From the NCBI GenBank assembly GCA_950097015.1, contig CATNEN010000024.1:3043501-3107500 (forward strand): DNA of 64,000 nt, written 5' to 3'. How positions within the stretch are numbered: the stretch's first letter is position 1; the number at the start of each line of letters is the position of its first letter. Source of the DNA: Macrostomum hystrix. Lineage: Eukaryota > Platyhelminthes > Macrostomidae. Shown here one piece after another: positions 1 through 26,626 of this stretch. The position numbers and the translations under genes are program-made. Under the pieces are notes generated by a model. That model saw nothing but the letters and a program-made list of their open reading frames with translations. It was not told the DNA's origin and did no database searches.

Positions 1-632
1 ACTTTCTGATCTCACTTGAAATATTTAGCCCTAAAAAGCCTTGCCCGATATAAAGTTATTTTGTTTTCAACATTCGATAGATGTCGGTTTTTATAGACGA
101 GATGAGATCGTAAAATTCCATACAGACCCAATCAGAGGTCGATTGTCCATAGTAGCAGAAAGTGCTTCCAGTGAATTGGGCAATTCCAGGAAAGTCAAAA
201 CAGGAAGAGGATTCGCACACCGATGCTCTCGAGAAGTAGCTGTCACTGCGTGATTCCCCCTTATCAATATCTCTCGACTAAACTCATATGTGGGCGATAT
301 AAATATTTGATAGTGCAGCTCGAGCTGTGAGTATGAGCATGGCAACTGGGGGAGGGACAGTTCTACGGGAGCTGTGCCGGTCGATACTATTTTAGTCGGC
401 TTCTCTTTCCATCGAGCTAGCAGCTCAAACCAAGGAGGTTTGACAGGAATTGTTGTGCTCGGGACGGTGGCGAGGTGATGATACGAGTATCAAATTTAGA
501 AATGGATTGAGAAATTGGAGACTGTGGCGCGAGTTGGGCGATCAATCTGTAGACTCAAAGTGTACTTGGAGACCGGCTAAAACTGGACCCCAATCTTGCT
601 TTCTCTGAAGATTCGACCTATTTATGTCGTAC
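1..632. other. no gene recognised; presumed PKC intron sequence
   Basis: Unique-looking sequence before the first array. Open frames are short and overlap on both strands without splice-bounded coding character. By position it lies downstream of the last visible PKC exon on the minus strand, so it is probably intron of that gene. Confidence 0.4.
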
Positions 633-1337
633 GATTCTAGCTTCGATTCCTGATCCGATTCTAGCTTCGATTCCTGATGCTCTTTTAGCTTCGATTCCTG
701 ATTCGATTTTAGCTTCGATTCCTGAAACGACTCTAGCTTCGATTCCTAATGCTCTTCTACCTTTGATTCCTGATATTATTCTAGCTTCGATTCCTGAAAC
801 GACTCTAGCTTCGATTCCTGATGCTCTTTTAGCTTCGATTCTTGATTTGATTCTAGCTTCGATTCCTGAAACGACTCTAGCTTCGATTCCTGATGCTCTT
901 TTAGCTTCGATTCCTGATTTGATTCTAGCTTCGATTTCTGAAATGATTCTAGGTTCGATTCCTGATGCTCTTTTAGCTTCGATCCCTGATCTCTTCTAGC
1001 TTCGTTTCCTGATGCTCTTCTAGCTTCGATTCCTGATGCTCTTCTAGCTTCGATTCCTGTTGCTCTTTTAGCTTCGATTCCTGATTTGATTCTAGCTTCG
1101 ATTTCTGAAATGATTCTAGCTTCGATTCCTGAAAATATTCTAACTTCGATTCCTGAAATGATTCTAACTTCGATTCCTGAAATGATTCTAACTTCGATTC
1201 CTGAAATGATTCTAACTTCGATTCCTGAAAATATTCTAACTTCGATTCCTGAAAATATTCTAACTTCGATTCCTGAAATGATTCTAACTTCGATTCCTGA
1301 AATGATTCGAGCTTTGATTCCCGATCCGATTCTAGCA
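633..1337. repeat. 24-bp minisatellite, about 30 copies
   Basis: Units of 24 bp built on TAGCTTCGATTCCTGA with variable middles (GATGCTCTTT, AACGACTC, AATGATTC). The right half is more homogeneous, and its core changes from TAGCTTCG to TAACTTCG. Because 24 is a multiple of three and the unit lacks stops in several frames, long meaningless open frames appear on both strands. Confidence 0.93.
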
Positions 1338-1506
1338 ATGGGCACAATACAGCAATCTAAGGCAAAAGTAAGCGGACTGAATTCAACCACCAAATCGATG
1401 GAATTTGTACTCTACGGATTTTCGATTTCAGAATAAAATATATGTAACATAAATACTGGTCGTATTGAAATTTAACAAATTACTGGTAACGAAACACATG
1501 AGTTGG

Positions 1507-4500
1507 GCTTTCTAAGCACTAGGCTCCAACCCACCCTACTAGGCTCCAACCCATCCTACTAGGCGACAACCCATCCTACCAGGCTCCAACCCATCCTACT
1601 AGGCTCCAACCCATCCTACTAGGCTCCAACCCATCCTACTAGGCTCCAACCCATCCTACTAGGCTCCAACCCATCCTACTAGGCTCCAACCCATCCTACT
1701 AGGCTCCAACCCATCCTACTAGGCTCCAACCCATCCTACTAGGCTCCAACCCATCCTACTAGGCTCCAACCCATCCTACTAGGCTCCAACCCATCCTACT
1801 AGGCTCCAACCCATCCTACTAGGCTACAACCCATCCTACCAGGCTCCAACCCATCCTACTAGGCTCCAACCCATCCTACTAGGCTCCAACCCATCCTACT
1901 AGGCTACAACCCATCCTACTAGGCTCCAACCCATCCTACTAGGCTCCAACCCATCCTACTAGGCTCCAACCCATCCTACTAGGCTCCAACCCATCCTACT
2001 AGGCTCCAACCCATCCTACTAGGCTACAACCCATCCTACTAGGCGACAACCCATCCTACTAGGCGACAACCCATCCTACTAGGCTCCAACCCATCCTACT
2101 AGGCTCCAACCCATCCTATTAGGCTCCAACCCATCCTACTAGGCTCCAACCCATCCTACTAGGCTCCAACCCATCCTACTAGGATCCAACCCATCCTACT
2201 AGGCTCCAACCCATCCTACTAGGCTACAACCCATCCTACTAGGCTCCAACCCATCCTACTAGGCTCCAACCCATCCTACTAGGCTCCAACCCATCCTACT
2301 AGGCTACAACCCATCCTACTAGGCTCCAACCCATCCTACTAGGCTCCAACCCATCCTACTAGGCTCCAACCCATCCTACTAGGCTCCAACCCATCCTACT
2401 AGGCTCCAACCCATCCTACTAGGCTACAACCCATCCTACTAGGCGACAACCCATCCTACTAGGCGACAACCCATCCTACTAGGCTCCAACCCATCCTACT
2501 AGGCTCCAACCCATCCTACTAGGCTCCAACCCATCCTACTAGGCTCCAACCCATCCTACTAGGCTCCAACCCATCCTACTAGGCTCCAACCCATCCTACT
2601 AGGCTCCAACCCATCCTACTAGGCTCCAACCCATCCTACCAGGCTCCAACCCATCCTACTAGGCTCCAACCCATCCTACTAGGCTCCAACCCATCCTACT
2701 AGGCTCCAACCCATCCCACTAGGCTCCAACCCATCCTACTAGGCTCCAACCCATCCTACTAGGCTACAACCCATCCTACTAGGCTCCAACCCATCCTACT
2801 AGGCTCCAACCCATCCTACTAGGCTCCAACCCATCCTACTAGGCTACAACCCATCCTACTAGGCTCCAACCCATCCTACTAGGCTCCAACCCATCCTACT
2901 AGGCTCCAACCCATCCTACTAGGCTCCAACCCATCCTACTAGGCTCCAACCCATCCTACTAGGCTACAACCCATCCTACTAGGCTACAACCCATCCTACT
3001 AGGCTCCAACCCATCCTACTAGGCTCCAACCCATCCTACTAGGCTCCAACCCATCCTACTAGGCTACAACCCATCCTACCAGGCTCCAACCCATCCTACT
3101 AGGCTCCAACCCATCCTACTAGGCTCCAACCCATCCTACTAGGCTACAACCCATCCTACTAGGCTCCAACCCATCCTACTAGGCTCCAACCCATCCTACT
3201 AGGCTCCAACCCATCCTACTAGGCTCCAACCCATCCTACTAGGCTCCAACCCATCCTACTAGGCTCCAACCCATCCTACTAGGCTCCAACCCATCCTACT
3301 AGGCTCCAACCCATCCTACCAGGCTCCAACCCATCCTACTAGGCTCCAACCCATCCTACTAGGCTACAACCAATCCTACTAGGCTCCAACCCATCCTACT
3401 AGGCTCCAACCCATCCTACTAGGCTCCAACCCATCCTACTAGGCTCCAACCCATCCCACTAGGCTCCAACCCATCCTACTAGGCTCCAACCCATCCTACT
3501 AGGCTACAACCCATCCTACTAGGCTCCAACCCATCCTACTAGGCTCCAACCCATCCTACTAGGCTCCAACCCATCCTACTAGGCTCCAACCCATCCTACT
3601 AGGCTCCAACCCATCCTACTAGGCTCCAACCCATCCTACCAGGCTCCAACCCATCCTGCTAGGCGACAACCCATCCTACTAGACGACAACCCATCCTACT
3701 AGGCTCCAACCCATCCTACTAGGCTCCAACCCATCCTACTAGGCTCCAACCCATCCTACTAGGCTCCAACCCATCCTACTAGGCTACAACCCATCCTACT
3801 AGGCTACAACCCATCCTACTAGGCTCCAACCCATCCTACTAGGCTCCAACCCATCCTACTAGGCTCCAACCCATCCTACTAGGCTCCAACCCATCCTACT
3901 AGGCTCCAACCCATGCTACTAGGCTCCAACCCATGCTACTAGGCTCCAACCCATCCTACCAGGCTCCAACCCATCCTACTAGGCTACAACCCATCCTACT
4001 AGGCTCCAACCCATCCTACTAGGCTCTAACCCATCCTACTAGGCTCCAACCCATCCTACTAGGCTCCAACCCATCCTACTAGGCTACAACCCATCCTACC
4101 AGGCTCCAACCCATCCTACTAGGCTACAACCCATCATACTAGGCTACAAAAAATCCTACTAGGCTCCAACCCATCCTACTAGGCTACAACCCATCCTACT
4201 AGGCTACAACCCATCCTACCAGGCTACAACCCATCCTACCAGGCTCCAACCCATCCTACTAGGCTACAACCCATCCTACCAGGCTCCAACCCATCCTACC
4301 AGGCTACAACCTATCCTACTAGGCTATAACCCATCCTACTAGGCTACAACCCATCCTACCAGGCTCCAACCCATCCTACTAGGCTACAACCCATCCTACT
4401 AGGCTTCAACCCATCCTACTAGGCTACAACCTATCCTACTAGGCTCCAACCCATCCTACTAGGCGACAACCCATCCTACTAGGCTCCAACCCATCCTACT

Positions 4501-4652
4501 AGGCTAGAACCCATCCTACCAGGCTCCAACCCATCCTACCAGGCTCCAACCCATCCTACTAGGCTCCAACCCATCCTACTAGGCTACAACCCATCCTACT
4601 AGGCTCCAACCCATCCTACTAGGCTACAACCCATCCTACTAGGCTACAACCT
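1507..4652. repeat. 20-bp satellite array, about 157 copies, derived from a SINE head
   Basis: Unit AGGCTCCAACCCATCCTACT. From about 1541 to 4640 the 20-bp register is kept without a single indel. Sequence variants (AGGCTACAAC, AGGCGACAAC, CCATCCTACC) are scattered, and some recur in blocks: the order AGGCTACAAC, AGGCGACAAC, AGGCGACAAC occurs at 2021-2080 and again 400 bp later at 2421-2480. Variation is denser in the last 600 bp, as expected for an ageing array edge. The first unit is preceded by TTCTAAGCACTAGG, which matches the tRNA-like head of the SINE at 43930-44030. Confidence 0.96.
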
Positions 4653-4798
4653 TGAATAGTTGAATAGTTGAATAATATGGATAGAGGTACAATGTTTTGC
4701 AAATAAATGTATAACAAAATGTGACTTCGCATAAATGCATATCAAATTAGTATGCTGCTCTGTGACAAAAACGGAATTCTAATTCAAGGCCATAATTT

Positions 4799-7353
4799 TG
4801 AGCAGCGGAGGCAACCATTTGAAGGACTGAGGGAGCAGCGGAGGCAACCAACTGAAGGACTGAGGGAGAGGCGGAGGTAACCAACTGAAGGACTGAGGGA
4901 GCAGCGGAGGCAACCATTTGAAGGACTGAGGGAGCAGCGGAGGTAACCAACTGAAGGACTGAGGGAGCAGCGGAGGCAACCAACTGAAGGACTGAGGGAG
5001 CAGCGGAGGCAACCAACTGAAGGACTGAGGGAGCAGCGGAGGCAACCATTTGAAGGACTGAGAGAGCAGCGGAGGCAACCAACTGAAGGACTGAGGGAGA
5101 GGCGGAGGCAACCAACTGAAGGACTGAGAGAGCAGCGGAGGCAACCAACTGAAGGACTGAGGGAGAGGCGGAGGTAACCAACTGAAGGACTGAGGGAGAG
5201 GCGGAGGCAACCATTTGAAGGACTGAGGGAGAGGCGGAGGCAACCAACTGAAGGACTGAGAGAGCAGCGGAGGCAACCAAGTGAAGGACTGAGGGAGAGG
5301 CGGAGGTAACCAACTGAAGGACTGAGGGAGAGGCGGAGGCAACCAAGTGAAGGACTGAGGGAGAGGCGGAGGCAACCAAGTGAAGGACTGAGGGAGAGGC
5401 GGAGGCAACAACTAAAGGACTGAGAGAGTAGCGGAGGCAACCAACTGACGGACTGAGGGAGCAGCGGAGGCAACCAACTGAAGGACTGAGGGAGCAGCGG
5501 AGGCAACCATTTGAAGGACTGAGAGAGCAGCGGAGGCAACCAACTGAAGGACTGAGGGAGAGGCGGAGGCAACCAACTGAAGGACTGAGAGAGCAGCGGA
5601 GGCAACCAAGTGAAGGACTGAGGGAGAGGCGGAGGCAACCAACTGAAGGACTGAGAGAGCAGCGGAGGCAACCAACTGAAGGACTGAGGGAGCAGCGGAG
5701 GCAACCAACTGAAGGACTGAGAGAGCAGCGGAGGCAACCAAGTGAAGGACTGAGGGAGAGGCGGAGGTAACCAACTGAAGGACTGAGAGAGCAGCGGAGG
5801 CAACCAACTGAAGGACTGAGGGAGAGGCGGAGGTAACCAACTGAAGGACTGAGAGAGCAGCGGAGGCAACCAACTGAAGGACTGAGGGAGAGGCGGAGGT
5901 AACCAACTGAAGGACTGAGGGAGAGGCGGAGGCAACCATTTGAAGGACTGAGGGAGCAGCGGAGGCAACCAACTGAAGGACTGAGAGAGCAGCGGAGGCA
6001 ACCAAGTGAAGGACTGAGGGAGAGGCGGAGGTAACCAACTGAAGGACTGAGAGAGCAGCGGAGGCAACCAACTGAAGGACTGAGGGAGAGGCGGAGGTAA
6101 CCAACTGAAGGACTGAGAGAGCAGCGGAGGCAACCAACTGAAGGACTGAGGGAGAGGCGGAGGTAACCAACTGAAGGACTGAGAGAGCAGCGGAGGCAAC
6201 CAACTGAAGGACTGAGGGAGAGGCGGAGGTAACCAACTGAAGGACTGAGAGAGCAGCGGAGGCAACCAACTGAAGGACTGAGGGAGAGGCGGAGGTAACC
6301 AACTGAAGGACTGAGAGAGCAGCGGAGGCAACCATTTGAAGGACTGAGGGAGCAGCGGAGGCAACCAACTGAAGGACTGAGAGAGCAGCGGAGGCAACCA
6401 ACTGAAGGACTGAGGGAGCAGCGGAGGCAACCAACTGAAGGACTGAGAGAGCAGCGGAGGCAACCAACTGAAGGACTGAGAGAGCAGCGGAGGCAACCAA
6501 CTGAAGGACTGAGGGAGAGGCGGAGGTAACCAACTGAAGGACTGAGAGAGCAGCGGAGGCAACCAACTGAAGGACTGAGGGAGAGGCGGAGGTAACCAAC
6601 TGAAGGACTGAGAGAGCAGCGGAGGCAACCAACTGAAGGACTGAGGGAGAGGCGGAGGTAACCAACTGAAGGACTGAGAGAGCAGCGGAGGCAACCAACT
6701 GAAGGACTGAGGGAGAGGCGGAGGTAACCAACTGAAGGACTGAGAGAGCAGCGGAGGCAACCAACTGAAGGACTGAGGGAGAGGCGGAGGTAACCAACTG
6801 AAGGACTGAGAGAGCAGCGGAGGCAACCATTTGAAGGACTGAGGGAGCAGCGGAGGCAACCAACTGAAGGACTGAGAGAGCAGCGGAGGCAACCAACTGA
6901 AGGACTGAGGGAGCAGCGGAGGCAACCAACTGAAGGACTGAGAGAGCAGCGGAGGCAACCAACTGAAGGACTGAGAGAGCAGCGGAGGCAACCAACTGAA
7001 GGACTGAGGGAGCAGCGGAGGCAACCAACTGAAGGACTGAGGGAGAGGCGGAGGCAACCAACTGAAGGACTGAGAGAGCAGCGGAGGCAACCAACTGAAG
7101 GACTGAGGGAGCAGCGGAGGCAACCAACTGAAGGACTGAGGGAGAGGCGGAGGCAACCAACTGAAGGACTGAGGGAGCAGCGGAGGCAACCAACTGAAGG
7201 ACTGAGGGAGCAGCGGAGGCAACCAACTGAAGGACTGAGGGAGCAGCGGAGGCAACCAACTGAAGGACTGAGGGAGCAGCGGAGGCAACCAACTGAAGGA
7301 CTGAGAGAGCAGCGGAGGCAACCAACTGAAGGACTGAGGGAGCAGCGGAGGTA
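4799..7353. repeat. 33-bp minisatellite, about 77 copies
   Basis: Unit about 33 bp containing GGAGGCAACCAACTGAAGGA followed by CTGAGGGAGCAGC or CTGAGGGAGAGGC. Two unit types alternate as 66-bp dimers through about 5750-6790. A rarer AACCATTTGAAGG variant marks block boundaries; two of its copies near 6330 and 6825 are 495 bp apart, which is 15 units. All three minus-strand frames stay open (one for 845 codons) only because the unit is a multiple of three without stops. Confidence 0.95.
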
Positions 7354-7906
7354 ACTGAACAGTATAAAAGGTCTATTAATAATAAATTTGTTTTGGCTTC
7401 TTTTAAATGCATAACGATAACGTTAAGATAGTTCTGCAGTTACTTTAAAACATATGTGTAATTGAGAATGAAAATTCACAAAGAAAATAAGTAAACAATA
7501 GTGAATGACGCACAAAATGTTAATGGCCACCGTGGCCTGATCTTAGCTTAGAGTTAAAAGTAAAGTAAATACTGCTAGTAAAACAGATCAAAATATAGCT
7601 CTTAGCATTCAGGAAGGTAATGAAACTGATAAAAATTAAAGAAAACTTTTCTATAGAGCCAAATAAAATAAACCAAGTAACGAAATTATTAACGATTAAT
7701 TCATGAGCAGCCTTTTAATACCGTTTTCTCGGTCTTTCCAACGTGCGACTGAATGAAAGAAAAAAGTAAAATTTTGCACTTTTGCAGTGGACTCCGCCCT
7801 CGGCCTTTGTAAGTGTTATGTTCCTCAATTAGTTTTAGATTACCAATAACCAGACAAGGGAACAAACGAGCGACGGAAGGCTTTTAAAGGCCATGCAAGA
7901 TAACTG
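7354..7906. other. AT-rich spacer between two arrays
   Basis: No gene, RNA or repeat could be recognised. It separates the two 33-bp array families inside the presumed PKC intron. Confidence 0.5.
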
Positions 7907-9341
7907 CCAACCCACTGAAGACCCGCCGAGGTAGAAGAGGCAACCCACTGAAGACCCGCCGAGGAGTAGAAGAGGCAACCCACTGAAGACCCGCCGAGGA
8001 GTAGAAGAGGCAACCCACTGAAGACCCGCCGAGGTAGAAGAGGCAACCCACTGAAGACCCGCCGAGGTAGAAGAGGCAACCCACTGAAGACCCGCCGAGG
8101 TAGAAGAGGCAACCCACTGAAGACACATTGAGGAGTAGAAGAGGCAACCCACTGAAGACACATTGAGGAGTAGAAGAGGCAACCCACTGAAGACACATTG
8201 AGGAGTAGAAGAGGCAACCCACTGAAGACCCGCCGAGGTAGAAGAGGCAACCCACTGAAGACCCGCCGAGGTAGAAGAGGCATGCCACTGAAGACCCACC
8301 GAGGAGTAGAAGAGGCAACCCACTGAAGACCCGTCGAGAAGTAGAAGAGGCATCCCACTGAAGACCCGTCGAGAAGTAGAAGAGGCATCCCACTGAAGAC
8401 ACATTGAGGAGTAGAAGAGGCAACCCACTGAAGACCCGTCGAGAAGTAGAAGAGGCATCCCACTGAAGACCCGTCGAGAAGTAGAAGAGGCATCCCACTG
8501 AAGACCCGTCGAGAAGTAGAAGAGGCATCCCACTGAAGACCCGTCGAGAAGTAGAAGAGGCATCCCACTGAAGACCCGTCGAGAAGTAGAAGAGGCATCC
8601 CACTGAAGACCCGTCGAGAAGTAGAAGAGGCATCCCACTGAAGACCCGTCGAGAAGTAGAAGAGGCATGCCACTGAAGACACATTGAGGAGTAGAAGAGG
8701 CAACCCACTGAAGACCCGCCGAGGAGTAGAAGAGGCAACCCACTGAAGACCCGCCGAGGTAGAAGAGGCAACCCACTGAAGACCCGCCGAGGTAGAAGAG
8801 GCAACCCACTGAAGACACATTGAGGAGTAGAAGAGGCAACCCACTGAAGACACATTGAGGAGTAGAAGAGGCAACCCACTGAAGACCCGCCGAGGTAGAA
8901 GAGGCAACCCACTGAAGACCCGCCGAGGTAGAAGAGGCATGCCACTGAAGACCCACCGAGGAGTAGAAGAGGCAACCCACTGAAGACCCGTCGAGAAGTA
9001 GAAGAGGCATCCCACTGAAGACCCGTCGAGAAGTAGAAGAGGCATCCCACTGAAGACCCGTCGAGAAGTAGAAGAGGCATCCCACTGAAGACCCGTCGAG
9101 AAGTAGAAGAGGCATGCCACTGAAGACACATTGAGGAGTAGAAGAGGCAACCCACTGAAGACCCATTGAGGAGTAGAAGAGGCATCCCACTGAAGACCCA
9201 TTGAGGAGTAGAAGAGGCAACCCACTGAAGACACATTGAGGAGTAGAAGAGGCATCCCACTGAAGACACATTGAGGAGTAGAAGAGGCATCCCACTGAAG
9301 ACCCGCCGAGGAGTAGAAGAGGCATCCCACTGAAGACCCAG
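7907..9341. repeat. 33/36-bp minisatellite, about 42 copies
   Basis: Units contain AGGCAACCCACTGAAGACCC followed by GCCGAGGTAGAAG (33 bp) or GCCGAGGAGTAGAAG and its variants (about 36 bp). Variant halves CCGTCGAGAAG and ACATTGAGGAG occur in runs, and a run pattern near 8280-8700 is repeated near 8940-9240. The array ends about 43 bp from the donor site of PKC exon 7. It shares AGGCAACC-ACTGAAG with the 4799-7353 array. Confidence 0.95.
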
Positions 9342-9384
9342 GTAGAGAGTAATTTCGTTGGTGCATTCAGCATTCAGAACTGAC

Positions 9385-25376
<15,992 letters not shown>

Positions 25377-26626
25377 TGTAAAGCGTGTCTACGATCTATC
25401 GCGAGCTTTGCAACTATCGATATAAAATAAATTTGTGCGTTTTCAATATTAAATCGAGCTCGATTACATAAAACAGTAAAGTCTGGAGCAAAGGCAAAAA
25501 TACTAAAAACCGAATAAGCACAAATAAACTGTTTATCTCTAAGCTACGGGAAAGTATATTTATTTTTGTTCACCATACACTACAGGTGGGACGAGTGCAC
25601 GACGTAAATTGACTTCACAGATGCAAGTTAAACATGTGCAAATTTTTTGTGTATATCGAGATGAGTTCGTTTATAACGCTTCCTTAATCGTTGCTGGATA
25701 TAGCCTTTATCGTATTTATAAATTGGATGCTTAGAAAAATAACAGTGGCAAAACCTAAAACGGATCATTTTTAAGAATTTTGCAAGGCACTTGTTACTCT
25801 ATTAAAATAATTACTTTATTATTATTTTTTTTTGTTTAATATAAAAAATGTTACATTTAGTTACTCGTACATTACATTAGTCCTTTTCACATTAGTCACT
25901 TGCCGTTTGGTAACGACAAAAAACTTGCTTTTTACGATACCTACTTATCTCTTTTCGTAATAAAGTTTTAAAGAGAATATTTATATTCTAATTGTGAGAC
26001 TTTTAATATCAGTTATATCATTAATCGTTTGACACGCAATGGCCATTAGAAAAGTAAGGGTTCTTTTTTAAAACTCACCTCTTCACTCACCATCCATACA
26101 ATTGACCACGTACAGTTAATATGCCTTTATTTACTACAGAGTTCCTAGCATCCATAAGCACATTAAATTGCGGATTCAGGCACTCAGCTGGGATCAAAGT
26201 TTGACTGATTTTACTAATTAAAAAAAAATAATAAATCACTCGACCCTTTAATTGATACTTTAACAGTTCGATATCACGAAAAATCATTTTGAGCTTTATC
26301 ACTTTAACTTATAGACTAAAACACCCAGTAACTCACTCCTATATATAATATTTTAAATCTGCAAATTCGACACGTACTACCTAAAGTAGTCCTATCACAA
26401 TTATATAAAAAATGTAAGAGCTTGGAAAATCCACTAGGCCTCTTTTGTCCAATCAGAAGTGAGCTCTTCTGAAGTGTGTTATATAATACAACCTTCTGAT
26501 GGTGTGCATCTTAATAAAATCTGTCGCAAGTGTAAATTCGCACTTAAGAATTTGTATGTAAACCAGTTCTTACATGCCAAAATCTAAATTCGGCCCAAAA
26601 TTAAGCAAATTGTCGTGCAAAAGACG
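25377..26626. promoter_or_regulatory. divergent intergenic region between PKC and GPCR
   Basis: 1,250 bp separate the PKC start codon (minus, 25376) from the GPCR start codon (plus, 26627). The region is AT-rich. A TATA-like TTATATAATA lies at 26479-26488, about 140 bp before the GPCR ATG, and another run, TATATATAATA, lies near 26340. No array is present. A shared bidirectional promoter is an inference from layout only. Confidence 0.45.

Noticed and set aside
1507-4652. CRISPR-like array of regular repeats
   Set aside because: Units are contiguous 20-bp repeats without spacers, in a eukaryotic intron; no cas genes. The same holds for the other arrays.
4784-7412. Very long minus-strand open frames (up to 845 codons) with LPPLLPQSFSW-type repeats
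   Set aside because: They are reading frames through a 33-bp satellite, open in all three frames at once, with no start context, splice support or domain.
26087-26302. 71-codon minus-strand frame ending at a donor-like GTGAGT, considered as a PKC 5' exon
   Set aside because: Its sequence does not resemble PKC; the true pseudosubstrate exon is at 25222-25376.
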